Assembly: GCA_947044365.1 (NCBI GenBank)
Contig: OX345640.1
Span: 1,049,001 to 1,113,000, forward strand
DNA length: 64,000 nt
Direction of reading: 5' to 3'
Source: Petrosia ficiformis
Lineage: Eukaryota; Porifera; Demospongiae; Haplosclerida; Petrosiidae
A program made the position numbers and the translations under genes. Positions 35,401-48,100 of the stretch are shown here, piece by piece. Each line of letters opens with the position of its first letter. Position 1 is the stretch's first letter. Below the pieces are notes generated by a model that saw only the letters and a program-made list of their open reading frames with translations, made no database searches and was not told the origin of the DNA.

Positions 35401-38400
35401 AATATGGACTAAACCTACACAGTACAGTGAGTATGTTATGAAATACTATGTGAGCTATTGTTCCCAAGAACAATCAAAAGAATGGTTATCACTTTGTGTT
35501 CAAGGGGAGAAGGAGACTGTTGCAGTTACTGGATTATTTCCTAAGACTACTTACCTCTTCAAAGTCCAAGCTCAAAGCAAGACTGGATTCAGTGAGATGA
35601 GTGAAGTTAGTACATGTATTCATACTCTACCTCCAGTGCCCAGCCAACCAGGTCAACCACAAGCTGTTCATATAAGTCATGACAATATTACTTTAACTTG
35701 GGCCAAACCGCGAGAGAATGCAGAATATATTAAGAATTACACAGTCCATTACAAATCATTACAGATGTCAGATAAACATGGGTGGACAACAGTGAAGACT
35801 AAAAGCGCTGTGGAGGAATTAGTAGTCAGTGGATTAGAACCCAATACAAGGTATATATTCAAAGTACAAGCTGAAAGTGCTGATGGAACTAGTAAAGATA
35901 GCGAGACAAGTAATACAGTTGAGACTCTAGTTCCAGTACCAAGCAAACCAGGTCAACCAGTAGCAGTTTCTGTTACATCCAAAAGTATTAATCTAATATG
36001 GGCTAAGCCTGCACAGTATCCCGAGTATGTTACAATGTACTGTGTGAGCTATCGTTCCCAAGAATCAAAGGAATGGTTATTACTCCATGTTGATGGGGAG
36101 AGAGAAACTGTAACAGTTACTGGATTATCTCCTAAGACCACTTATCTCTTCAAAGTCCAAGCTCAAAGCAAGACTGGACCCAGTGAGATGGGTGAAGTTA
36201 GTACAGCTATCTGCATACTACCTCCAGATCTAACCCAACCAGGTCAACCTCAAGCTCTTAATATAAGTCATGACAAGATTACAATAACTTGGGCCAAACC
36301 ACAAGAGAATGCAGAATACATTCAGAATTACACCATCTGTTACAAATCATTGCAGAAATCAGACCATCATGTGTGGACGAAAGTGAAGACTGAAAGTGCT
36401 ATGGAAGAACTAGCAATCAGTGGATTAGAAGTCGATACAAGCTATATATTCAAAGTAAAAGCAGAAAGTGCTGATGGACCTAGTAAAGAGAGTGAGACAA
36501 GTAATATCATTCAAACTCTAGTCCCAATACCAAGTAAGCCAGGACAACCTAAATCAGTTTCTGTTACACATAACAGTGTTAATCTGAAATGGACTAAACC
36601 TACACATTACAGTGAGTATGTAATGAAATACCATGTGAGCTATTGTCCCCAAGAACAATCGAAAGAATGGATATCACTTTGTGTTCGAGGGGAGGAGGAG
36701 AGTGTTGCAGTTACTGGATTATCTCCTAAGACCACTTACCTATTCAAAGTCCAAGCTCAAAGCAAGACTAGATTCAGTGAGATGAGTGACGTTAGTACAG
36801 GTATTTGTACTCTACCTCCAGTGCCAAGCCAACCAGGTCAACCTCAAGCTGTTAATATAAGTCATGACAAGATTATAATAACTTGGGCCAAACCACAAGA
36901 GAATGCAGAATACATTCAGAATTACACCATCTGTTACAAATCATTGCAGAAATCAGACCATCATGTGTGGACGAAAGTGAAGACTGAAAGTCCTATGGAA
37001 GAACTAGCAATCAGTGGATTAGAAGTCGATACAAGCTATATATTCAAAGTAAAAGCAGAAAGTGCTGATGGACCTAGTAAAGAGAGTGAGACAAGTAATA
37101 TCATTCAAACTCTAGTCCCAATACCAAGTAAGCCAGGACAACCTAAATCAGTTTCTGTTACACATAACAGTGTTAATCTGAAATGGACTAAACCTACACA
37201 TTACAGTGAGTATGTAATGAAATACCATGTGAGCTATTGTCCCCAAGAACAATCGAAAGAATGGATATCACTTTGTGTTCGAGGGGAGGAGGAGACTGTT
37301 GCAGTTACTGGATTATCTCCTAAGACCACTTACCTCTTCAAAGTCCAAGCTCAAAGCAAGACTAGATTCAGTAAGATGAGTGAAGTTAGTACAGGTGTTC
37401 ATACTCTATCTCCAGTGCCAAGCCAACCAAGTCAACCACAAGCTGTTCATATAAGTCATGACAAGATTATTATAACTTGGGCCAAACCAGTAGAAAATGC
37501 AACATATGTATTGAATTACACAATACATTACAAATCAATACAGAAATCAGACGAACATGGGTGGACAACAGTGAAGACTGAATGTGCTATGGCGCTATTA
37601 GTAGTCAGTGGATTAGAAGTCAATACAAGGTATATATTCAAAGTACAAGCTGAAAGTGTTGATGGATCTAGTAAAGAGAGTGAAGCCAGTAATATCATTC
37701 AAACTCTAGTCCCAATACCAAGCAAACCAGGACAGCCTAAAGCAGTTTCTGTTACACATAACAGTGTTAATCTGAAATGGACTAAACCTACAAATTACAG
37801 TGAGTATGTAATGAATTACCATGTGAACTATTGTTCCCAAGAACAACCGAAAGAATGGATATCACTTCGTGTTCAAGGAGAGAAAGAGACTGTTGCAGTT
37901 ACTGGATTATCTCCTAAGATCACTTACCTCTTCAAAGTTCAAGCTCAAAGCAAGACTGGATTCAGTGAGATGAGTGAAGTTAGTGCAGGTGTTCATACTC
38001 TATTTCCAGTGCCCAGCCAACCAGGTCAACCTCAAGCTGTTCATATAAGTCATGAGAAGATTAAAATAACATGGGCCAAACCACAATTTTATGCAGAATT
38101 TGTTCAGAATTACACAATCCAATACATACCAATTAAAAATATATCAAGTACAACTTGGTGGACAACAGTGAATACTGAAAGTGCTGTTGAGGAATTTGAG
38201 ACCAGTGGATTAGAAGTTAATACAAGCTACTTATTCAAAGTACAAGCTAAAAGTGTTGATAGATCTAGTGAATATAGTGAGACAAGCAGCGAGATTCAAA
38301 CTGCTATCCCAATACCAGGCAAACCAGAACTACCTAAAATAGTTTCTGTTACACATAACAGTGTTAGTCTAGAATGGGCTAAACCTACACAGTATAGTGA

Positions 38401-40531
38401 GTTTGTTACAAGCTATCAGGGCTATTATTTTTCTCAAGAAGAACCTGAGAAACAAAAATCATTTATTGAGGTAGAAGAAAAACTAACAGTTACTGGATTG
38501 TCTCCTGAAACTATGTATATTTTCAGACTCCATGCTCAAAGTAAGACCGGATCTAGTGAAACAAATGAAATTAGTATCCATACTCTACCTCCAGTACCAA
38601 GCCAACCAGGTCAACCACAACCTGTCAAAATAAGTCATGACAAGATTACTATAGCTTGGGCCAAACCACAAGAGAATGCAGAATACATTCAAAGTTATAC
38701 AATCAATTACAAGAAGGACGCTGAAACTCATGAGTGGATAACAGTGAATACTGAAATTGTCAAAGAGGTATTAAAAATCATTGGATTAGAACCCAATACT
38801 AACTATATATTCAAAGTACAAGCTGAAAGTACAAAGGGGTGTAGTAAAGAGAGCGAAGTCAGCAATGCCATGAAAACTAGATCTCCAATACCCAGTCAAC
38901 CAGGCAAACCAAAATGTAAGAATAAAGCTCATGATCCAACAGTTTATCATTTCAGTATGACACAAGTAACTGCTACAGACGTACAAGATTATGCCAAGTT
39001 TGAATATGGTAAAGCAACAGATGGTACTAGAAACAAAGTGCTGATGATAGTTGGAGCTACTGGTTCTGGTAAAAGTACCTTGATCAATGGTATGGTCAAT
39101 TATCTCCTGGGAGTAGAGTGGGATGATGAGTTTCGTCTAAAACTCATTCATGAGAAAGAAAAAACACAAACCAAAAGTGTAACAAAACTGATTTCAGCTT
39201 ACACTTTTCACAAACAAGATGACTTCCCACTCCCATACTCATTGACTATTATTGATATTCCAGGATTTGGAGATACTGAGGATATAGCAAGAGATAAAGA
39301 GATAACAAGTCAAATCCAAGAGTTTTTCTCTTTACCTGATGAACGAGGCATTGATCATTTGGATGGAATTGGGTTTGTTACACAGGGTAGCCTACCACGT
39401 TTGACTCCAACCCAGCTGTATATTTTTGACTCCATCTTTGCCATGTTTGGTAATGATGTGAAAGATAATATCTTTACTATGGTAACCTTTGCTGATTCTG
39501 CTGATCCGCCAGTGATTGGAGCTATTCAACAAGCTGGAATTCCTTGTACTAATTACTTCCATTTTAACAATTCAGCTCTCTACACTACTAAAAGAAATAC
39601 ATTTGCTAGGATGTTCTGGGATATGGGTGCTACAAGTTTTAATGAGTTTTTTGACAAGTTTGGAAATAGCAAGTCAGTCAGTCTAAAGTTGACAAGAGAA
39701 GTCCTCGATCAAAGAGAGCAATTAGAAACCAATACTGTTGGTCTTCAACAATTAATTCATGCTGGAATGTCATTGATTGATTCCCTCAAACAACAGCAAC
39801 AGGTTTTGAAACAGATTGAATCTAAGATAAAGGGTAACGAAAAGTTTGAGTTCGAAGTTGAAGAGGATAAAATAATGAAAATTGACCTAGAACCTGGAAC
39901 ATATGTTTTAAGTTGCTTTCTATGTAACTTCACTTGCCAGTTTCCTTGTTACATTCATAATGATGGAGAAAAATATCGCTGTGATGCCATGAAAATTCCA
40001 AGGGATAAAAATACAACATGCACAGTCTGTCCTGGAAAATGTGCTTGGCAACAACATATAAGTGTCTCATTTCGTTTGGAGTGTGTGAAAACTAAAGTGA
40101 CAAAGTGTTTCGAAGACATCAAGAAAAAGTACTATCAGGCAGTCGATGAGAAGACAGATGTAGAAGTTGTGATTGCCAACATGGAGACAAAAATCCAACA
40201 TCACTTCCAGAGGATGCTTCAAAATATTCAGAAAGTACACCATTGTGTGAAACGATTGCATGAGATAGCCTTCAAATGTCATCCATGGAGTGATGTAGGC
40301 TACATTGACCTCCTCATTGAAGCAGAGATACGGGAAAAGAAACCTGACTATCAAAAACGTGTTCGTTACTATCATGAAGTGAGAAAACAAGCGGAACTCA
40401 TCAGCAAAACACAACAGTTACCACAACAGTTATCACCAGAGGAAGAGAAAGAATGGTGGAAAGAATTCCTGTCGATGAGTTCAAATGACTCTGATGAACT
40501 AGTTGCTGCATTACCACGTGTAAAATTTTAA
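29485..40531 (+). CDS. Gene C: death domain, SNTX/MACPF-like module, 19 FN3 repeats, P-loop GTPase (complete)
   Basis: Four exons join in frame: 29485-29512, 29595-29919, 30748-31880 and 32856-40531, giving about 3,053 residues. Residues about 10-100 are a death domain (KWEEIGSNLGI, MFEMLAKWLKK). Residues about 120-495 are an SNTX-type MACPF-like domain plus helical region (LGRQFKLGMLYD, GTHVVTGISYGAEAIFVID, LLPKVRRGR). Residues about 496-620 are thioredoxin-like (PWYKN, DDQDFETPSPY). Nineteen full FN3 repeats and a stub follow, then a GTPase with GATGSGKST at about 2562 and DIPGFGDTE at about 2629 (others have DTPG), and a tail with CFLCNFTCQFPC...CPGKCAWQQH. No signal peptide or membrane helix is seen. 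A death domain attached to a perforin-family fold suggests cytosolic signalling or cell death; this is inference. Confidence 0.87.
29920..30747 (+). other. Gene C intron between death domain and SNTX exon
   Basis: An 828-base AT-rich intron. Donor and acceptor leave a phase 2 to phase 2 join that reads through as Met-His-Pro-Leu-Asn-Met-His-Thr. No other feature is seen. Confidence 0.65.
31881..32855 (+). other. Gene C intron between SNTX and thioredoxin-like exons, with an insertion
   Basis: The intron occupies the same position and phase (1) as in genes B, C' and D. Compared with C' (about 42839-43306) it holds an extra segment of about 515 bases (listed separately). The remainder aligns well with C'. 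Confidence 0.7.
32154..32668. mobile_element. Insertion absent from the paralogous intron; GC-rich core and terminal hairpin
   Basis: The flanking sequences (ATGCCATTAATA and AAAGTACAGTA) are adjacent in C' near 43100-43125 but separated here by about 515 bases. The segment has a locally GC-rich part (about 32490-32580, with GCGCG words) unlike its surroundings, and ends near ATGGCCCTACGGGCCAT (32650-32666), a perfect 7-base inverted repeat. No transposase or inverted termini are seen. It could be a SINE-like or other non-autonomous element, or a deletion in C'. Confidence 0.5.
36241..37430 (+). repeat. Near-identical tandem duplication of an FN3 pair in gene C
   Basis: Two successive 594-base units (starting near 36241 and 36835) each encode two FN3 repeats and differ at only a few bases. 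The period is exactly 198 codons, so the frame is kept. A longer-range match, six FN3 repeats apart, links about 34142 and 35921 (1,779 bases, 593 codons). Confidence 0.88.
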
Positions 40532-40873
40532 TACCACCTCATCACCAGAAACAGTGAAACATTCAGTACAGTCTGTTTTCAAGTGTCATAACTTAACCTA
40601 ATTAGCTTATTATCTATTGTAGTTACTTATTTTTTGAATAGCTACTCCATTAGTCTTGCTTTTGAACTATATAACACTGTATAGTTTTGTTCCCCCTTTT
40701 TGTTAATGATAGCAGTTTTTCAAAATGTGTGTAGTATTGTAAATGTGACTAATTGGTCTTCATTAATGTTTTGAAATTAAATGCTGAAATAGTTCAAAAG
40801 TGTACGAAACATGTTTGGGTATAAGATAATTAAAAGGTAATCAAATTCAATGGAAGAGTATGCCAACACTACC
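40532..40873 (+). other. Gene C 3' flank
   Basis: Untranslated and intergenic sequence, nearly the same as after gene A (6331-6653), with an ATTAAA hexamer near 40777. No gene is visible. Confidence 0.6.
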
Positions 40874-41412
40874 TTACTCAACTGTGACACTTTTTGCTAA
40901 ATGTCGTGGACAATCAACCTGAAACATGGAGGAAGGGATGGTATATTATCTCCATGCAATGGTGGTAACCCACGTCATATACTCTAAGAACAGCAATATG
41001 AAAGGACAGAAGTTGAAGAGGTATTACAGTAAGAATTCCCTGCAGACAGTCAACAATATGAGGTATTTGTAATGTTCTAGATACTCGTTGAAGTACTTCA
41101 TTATCATCTTACTCACATATTACAATTGGTTGACACTATAAATATTGGATATACTAGTCATGTGATTAGTAAAAGGGTGTGGTCAGTAACTCACTGATCT
41201 TGCAGAAACTTGTTCTAAAGCATTGATACATTTCTAAATAATGTCAATATAAATATAAACCACACCCATTAATTACATACTCACAGTATGAACATTGTCT
41301 TTAGTAATGATCATGATAACTGGCATTTCATTATCAATCATAGCCAGTGGTCCATGTTTTAATTCTCCACTTAATATTCCTTCTGAATGAAGATATGATA
41401 ACTCCTTGATAG
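40874..41412 (-). pseudogene. GFPT: GFPT C-terminal exons, copy 2 (uninterrupted fragment)
   Basis: Minus-strand exons 41412-41285, 41233-41195, 41135-40974 and 40918-40874 encode the same C-terminal SIS segment as copy 1, and the third exon is intact: no MITE is present at the 41028 site. One coding change is visible in the last third of that exon (Gly to Val in the LRGYD motif of copy 1). It is a fragment, because the N-terminal two-thirds of the enzyme are absent and FHIP2-like exons lie upstream in an incompatible splice phase. Confidence 0.85.
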
Positions 41413-41589
41413 CTAGATCATGTGACTCATCAGTCATCACACTTCATTACAATAGCTATATAAGGAAAAAAGGAGGATGAAGAGCAAAGAGATGAGAGAA
41501 GAAGAGGAGGATGAAGAGAAAAGAAATAGATAATGGAAAAGAGAAGATTTGAAGTCAGTATGTGATTGAAAGCTATAAATTAAACTCAC

Positions 41590-42007
41590 CATTGATCCTT
41601 TCTTTTCATATTCTTCTTGACAAATGAGATCAGACATACGATCTAAATGAGTTGTAATCTCTTTCACTCCATTATCAGGATCATTATCTATAATACATCA
41701 GTGTGTGTGTGTGCATGTGTGTGTGAAAGATTTCAGTTTCTATATTATAATTACAATAACTCATAAATATACCTGCATCTGATATAAGTATGTCTGTTAT
41801 TGTTTTCCAGTGACCTTGAAATTCTTCTTCTTTACTGTGTTGACCCACAAGCTAAAGAAATATCACATGATTATCACGTCAATTTATACAAAATCATTAG
41901 TATGATTATATAATATGAATCTCTGAAGGATTATATAACTTATAACTTACTGCCTGTGTAGTAGCTTCTGCTGCTTGAGCAAAGGAAGAAGAGAGTCGAC
42001 TGAACAT
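41590..42007 (-). pseudogene. FHIP2: FHIP2-like N-terminal exons, copy 2
   Basis: Exons 42007-41951, 41851-41773 and 41687-41590 correspond to copy 1, with one extra codon in exon 2. The frame is open from the ATG at 42007. Upstream, the shared promoter with GUF1 is lost: about 110 bases beyond the ATG the sequence switches directly into a truncated SNTX exon of C'. Like copy 1, it runs on into GFPT exons rather than more FHIP2. Confidence 0.78.
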
Positions 42008-42120
42008 ACTCACTCCCTTCAAATGGAGTGGTTAAAAACAGGGTGGCAAACGGGTTAAAATTAACTTAAAAACAACCTAGCTCCACCCACCATTTTTATA
42101 TTGGGGATCGCGCGGGAACA

Positions 42121-45100
42121 GGTTGGTACTCACTGGAATTTCATATGGTGCTGAGGCCATCTTCGTTATCGATCAAGAAGTAGCTGATTACAAGGAAATC
42201 AATGAAGAATTGTACGAGAAAGCACTTCAGGTTTGTAATTCTACTGATGGACAGCATGATTTTGCAAATACCAACGAAAGACAGATTAACTTTTACATAT
42301 TTCGGTGACTTCCATCCTCAAGAGAAGATTTCCACTTTTCAAGATGTAGCTAACTTTTATAAGAATCTTCCTAAACTATTGACTCGCGAAGGTAGTCCTA
42401 ATCTTGTTGCAAAAGAAGTATGCCTCCATCCATTAAACCATGGTGCATTCAGTCATCTTGATCTTTCTACAAAGATAATTAGTCCTGGTATGGTCTGTCA
42501 GATAGAGTTTATTATGCAGCATTTTCATGACATAAAGATTAGATGCAACAATCTGACGAAGACAAACATCTACCAGTATTTTATTGGCATTCGAGAGCAG
42601 CTATCCAAGTTCAGTAACATTTTATTCGAGTACAAGCATGATTTCGTAGAGCAATTAGCTATCTTGCTACCGAAGGTACGTAGAGGACGAGAGGAAGAAC
42701 AAGAATTAGTAATTCTTTGTAAAAAGTATTTTACTTCACATTTCAACTGCAAAGTTCTGTCCACCTGGATTGAAGAAAAGGAATGTGAGGTCACTTTTCT
42801 TGCTAAATGTCTAGAAGAGCTTCGACAAATCCCTGGTAAGATATTATGCAGGATATAATCATTAAAATTAATCAGTCATGTTGTCAATACATATCAATGG
42901 AATAAGCATTGATGCTAAGACTGAAATTAATAATGATATCAAACTGTGTAAAGTCTTTTATAATAAGACCATATGTGGTCTCAGTTAGTTTAGTGGAGAC
43001 TTGTGACTCACTCAGGCTGATAATGAGCTATGTGGTTTCATTGAGTGTATATATATTCTTGTAATTGATACCTATCTAAATGTCACAGTGTAGCTATGCC
43101 ATTAATATAAAGTACAGTATTATGTAAACTGTTAAGAATTTCAAATAATATCTGATGTAAGATTTGAACTAAATATAAATATATGCAAAATCTTGACTAA
43201 ATATAGTTTAAGTAAGCTAACACTATTAGGACTATTTTCAGGGGAAGAAACATAATAACTTTACATCACAAAGATTACTTTACTATCTATTGTTTACCTA
43301 TTATAGGTGTGAAGTTTGAATTTCCAATACATAATTCAGTATTTGCTACTAAGAAGAAAGTTATTGCATTTGAATTCACAGCTATCAATAAGATTGACCA
43401 GGGACTGATGAAAATGTCTGCTCACATGAACTCAGGAAGCAAGAATTTGAACAGCCAGTAAAAGGCACGTGGTACAAGAATATAGCTATAAAAGGAAATG
43501 TCACACTAAAGTTGATACAATTTTCTAGTTATGCTAAATCAAATAATGACGAAAGTATCATCTTTATCGTTACTGATACTAGTGAAGACAAACATATCAG
43601 TGACAATGCTGTACGAATAGTCTCTTATATTAATGGAAAACCCAATGATCAAGAATTCGAAACACCTTCTCCCTACCAAATCATGACACCGCCACTAGTA
43701 GAGGTCCACCTGGTAAACCATCAGTTGTGAATACAACTAGTAACAGCATCAGCCTAAAATGGGAAAAACCACAAAAGTATCCCGAGTATACTCACAGTTA
43801 CAAAGTGCTTTATTGTTCAAGAGATGATCTTCCCAATTCACAATGGAAGTCTCAACTAACCGATAGTGTAGTTGAACACATTACAATTAGTGAATTGATT
43901 CCAAACAAATGCTATTATTTTAAAGTACAAGCTCTATATCACAAAACAGCGGGCCAAGAAAGTCTTGTTAGTGATGCTATTAGCACTGAACATGTAGTGT
44001 TTGGTCCTCCAGGTGAGTGTATAACTGAAGATGTAACACACAGCAGTGTTACACTGTGCTGGAGCAAGCCTCCAAATATTAACCCCAGTAAAGTCGAATG
44101 CTATAAAGTATTATATCGATCTGAATATGACCCTCCTGGTGACTGGAAATCGAAAATTACAGAGGATGAAAAAACATCCATGGCTTATCTCCGGAAACAA
44201 AATATATTTTCAAAGTACAAGCTGGATCCTCAAATCATCACTTTGGTAAGGAAAGTGATGTCATCATTACAGAATCTGCTATATCTAGCCCTCCAGGAAA
44301 ACCCCAAGTAGAGGTTAGAGATAGTTCTGTTGTTCAGCTGAAATGGACTAAGCCACTCAAATATGCTGACACTATTCAGCACTATGTTGTCTTGTATAGC
44401 TCTATGGATGAATGGCAAATATATGACCAAAATAGCACTACAGAAGAGATACTAGTAAAAGGACTCTCTCCTGACACTCGATATTGCTTCAAGATACTAG
44501 CTGAATGTAAGAGTGGAGCTAGTGAAGAGAGCGAGACAAGTAATACAGTTGAGACTCTAGTTCCAGTACCAAGCAAACCAGGTCAACCAGTAGCAGTTTC
44601 TGTTACATCCAAAAGTATTAATCTAATATGGGCTAAGCCTGCACAGTATCCTGAGTATGTTACAATGTACTGTGTGAGCTATTGTTCCCAAGAATCAAAG
44701 GAATGGTTATCACTCCATGTGGATGGAGAGAAAGAATCTGTTACAATTACTGGATTATCTCCTAAAACCATGTATCTCTTCAAAGTCCAAGCTCAAAGCA
44801 AGACTGGATTCAGTGAGACAAGTGAAGTTAGTACAGCTATCTGCATACTACCTCCAGACCGTACCCAACCAGGTCAACCTCAAGCACTTAATATAAGTCA
44901 TGACGAGACTACTATAACTTGGGCTAAACCACAAGAGAATGCAGAATACATTCAGAATTACACAATCCAGTACAAATCATTACAGAAATCAGACACGCAT
45001 GGATGGACAACAGCGAAGACTGAAAGTGCTGTGGAGAATTTAGTAGTCAGTGGATTAGAACCCAATACAAGTTATATATTCAAAGTACAAGCTGAAAGTG

Positions 45101-48100
45101 TTGATGGAACTAGTAAAGAGAGTGAAACAAGTAATGTCATTCAAACTCTAATCCCAATACCAAGTAAACCAGGACAACCTAAATCAGTTTCTGTTACACA
45201 TAACAGTGTTAATCTGAAATGGACTAAATCTACACAGTACAGTGAGTATGTTATGAATTACCATGTGAGCTATTGTTCCCAAGAACAATCAAAAGAATGG
45301 TTATTAATTCATGTTCGAGGAGAGGAGGAGACTGTTACAGTTACTGGATTATCTCCTAAGACCACTTACCTCTTCAGAGTCCAAGCTCAAAGCAAGACTG
45401 GATTCAGTGAGATAAGTGAAGTTAGTATAGGTATCCGTACTCTACCTCCAGTGCCAAGCCAACCAGGTCAACCACAAGCTGTTCATATAACCCGTGACAA
45501 GATTACTATAACTTGGGCCAAACCACGAGAGAATACAGAATACATTCATAATTACACAATCCATTACAAGTCACTACAGAAATCAAACTCACATGGGTGG
45601 ACAACAGTGAAGACTGAAAGTGCTATGGAGGTGTTAGTGGTTAGCGGATTAGAAATCAATACAAGTTATATATTCAAAGTACAAGCTGAAAGTGTTGATG
45701 GAACTAGTAAAGAAAGTCAGATAAGTAATGCAGTTCAGACTCTAGTTCCAGTACCAAGCAAACCAGGTCAACCAGTAGCAGTTTCTGTTACATCAAAAAG
45801 TATTAATTTAATATGGGCTAAGCCTGCACAGTATCCCGAGTATGTTACAATGTACTGTGTGAGCTATTGTTCCCAAGAATCAAAGGAATGGTTATCACTC
45901 CATGTTGATGGAGAGAAAGAATCTGTTACAATTACTGGATTATCTCCTAAAACCACTTACCTCTTCAAAGTCCAAGCTCAAAGCAAGACTGGATCCAGTG
46001 AGACGAGTGAAGTTAGTACAGCTATCTGCATACTACCTCCAGCCCGTACCCAACCAGGTCAACCTCAAGCTCTTAATATAAGTCATGATGAGATTACTAT
46101 AACTTGGGCTAAACCACAAGAGAATGCAGATTACATTCAGAATTACACAATCCATTACAAATCATTACAGATATCAGACACACTTGGGTGGACAACAGCG
46201 AAGACTGAAAGTACTATGGAGTAATTAGTAGTCAGTGGATTAGAACCCAACACAAGCTATATATTTAAAGTACAAGCTGAAAGTGTTGATGGGCCCAGTA
46301 AAGAGAGTGAAACAAGTAATGTCATTCACACTCTAATGCCGAAACCAAGTAAACCAGGACAACCTAAAGCAGTTTCTGTTACACATAACAGTGTTAGTCT
46401 GAAATGGACTAAATCTACACAGTACAGTGAGTATGTTATGAATTACCATGTGAGCTATTGTTCCCAAGAACAATCAAAAGAGTGGTTATTAATTCATGTT
46501 CGAGGAGAGGAGGAGACTGTTACAGTTACTGGATTATCTCCTAAGACCACTTACCTCTTCAAAGTCCAAGCTCAAAGCAAGACTGGATTCAGTGAGATGA
46601 GTGAAATTAGTACAGGTATTCGTACCCTACCTCCAGTGCCAAGCCAACCAAGTCAACCACAAGCTGTCAATATAAGATATGACAAGATTATAATAACTTG
46701 GGCCGAACCACAAGAGAATGCAGAATACATTCAGAATTACATAATCTACTATATGTCGCTGGGCATGAAACCAGAAAAACAAGAGTGGACAACAGTGAAG
46801 ACTGAAAGTGCTGTGGACATATTAGAGGTCAGTGGATTATCTCCTAAAACCACATATCTCTTCAAAGTCCAAGCTCAAACCAAGACTGGATTCAGTGAGA
46901 TGAGTGAAGTTAGTACAGGTATCTATACTCTATCATATTATTTCAATGAATACAACAAAGTAGTTGACGAAAAAAGTACCCTTTGTGAAGCTAAACCTTC
47001 TGTAAACACTAAACCACCTGTAAACACTTTACCAGCATCTGGTCAACCATCAACAGGCAAAATAACTCATAATAGTATTGAGCTTATGTGGGAGGAACCA
47101 AAACCTTGCAATGAGACTGTTGATCGCTACATAGTGTCATGTTGTGTCGATGATGATGAAGATGACTTAATATTTATAACAGAAAATAACAAGACATTAA
47201 TTGTAATTCTTGATTTGGCTCAAGAAACAACATATCAATTCAGAGTAAGGGCTCAATACAAAACTGGACTCAGTGAAAATAGCAAGAAGAGTGTAATTAT
47301 CAAGACCCAACCACTCATACTAATAGCACCTGGCCAGCCTAAAGCTGTTAATATAACTTTGAGTTGAAATGGAAAAAACCCAAACCTTGTGGTGAAAATG
47401 TTGAGTGCTATGTAGTGTCTTGCTTCAACTCGGTTGATGACAATGATGACGATAGTGACAATGATAGTGATGATGACAAACAAAAGTGCAAGCTTTTTGA
47501 GACGAAAAATGATGAGAATACTATTATCATTCCTGAGCTTATTCAAGATACAAATTATCAGTTCACTGTAAAAGCTTGGTACAAAACTGGACTCAGTGAA
47601 AATAGCAAGAAGAGTGCAGTTATTAAGACAAAACTAGCAGTAGCAGGTCCACCTGGTAAACCATCAGTTGTGAATAAAACCAGTAACAGTGTTAACCTAA
47701 CATGGGAAAAACCACAAGAGAATCCAGACAATGTGGACAGATACAAAGTGCTCTATCGTTTGAAAGATGATGCTCCTAATTCAGAATGGAACTTTCAACA
47801 AACTAATGGAGTAGTGGAGCACATTACAGTTAGTGGATTGTTTCCCAAGAATTCATATTATTTCAAAGTACAGGCCATATATAACAACAAAGATGGTGAA
47901 ATAAGTACCGTTAGTGATGCTGTTTCAACTAATGATACAGTTACATTGCCTAGTCCAGGTAAACCCACAGCTGTATCCATATCACATAATAGTGTTAAGT
48001 TACAATGGAATGAGCCTTTAAAAAGCTATTTGTATTTGTTAAAAAAAAGTTATGATGAATTAAAGTGTTATAAAGTCCTCTATCGATCTCTACATGATTC

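Noticed and set aside
36241..37430. CRISPR-like regular repeats
   Set aside because: The regularity comes from coding FN3 repeats with codon-multiple periods in an animal genome; there are no short repeats with unique spacers.
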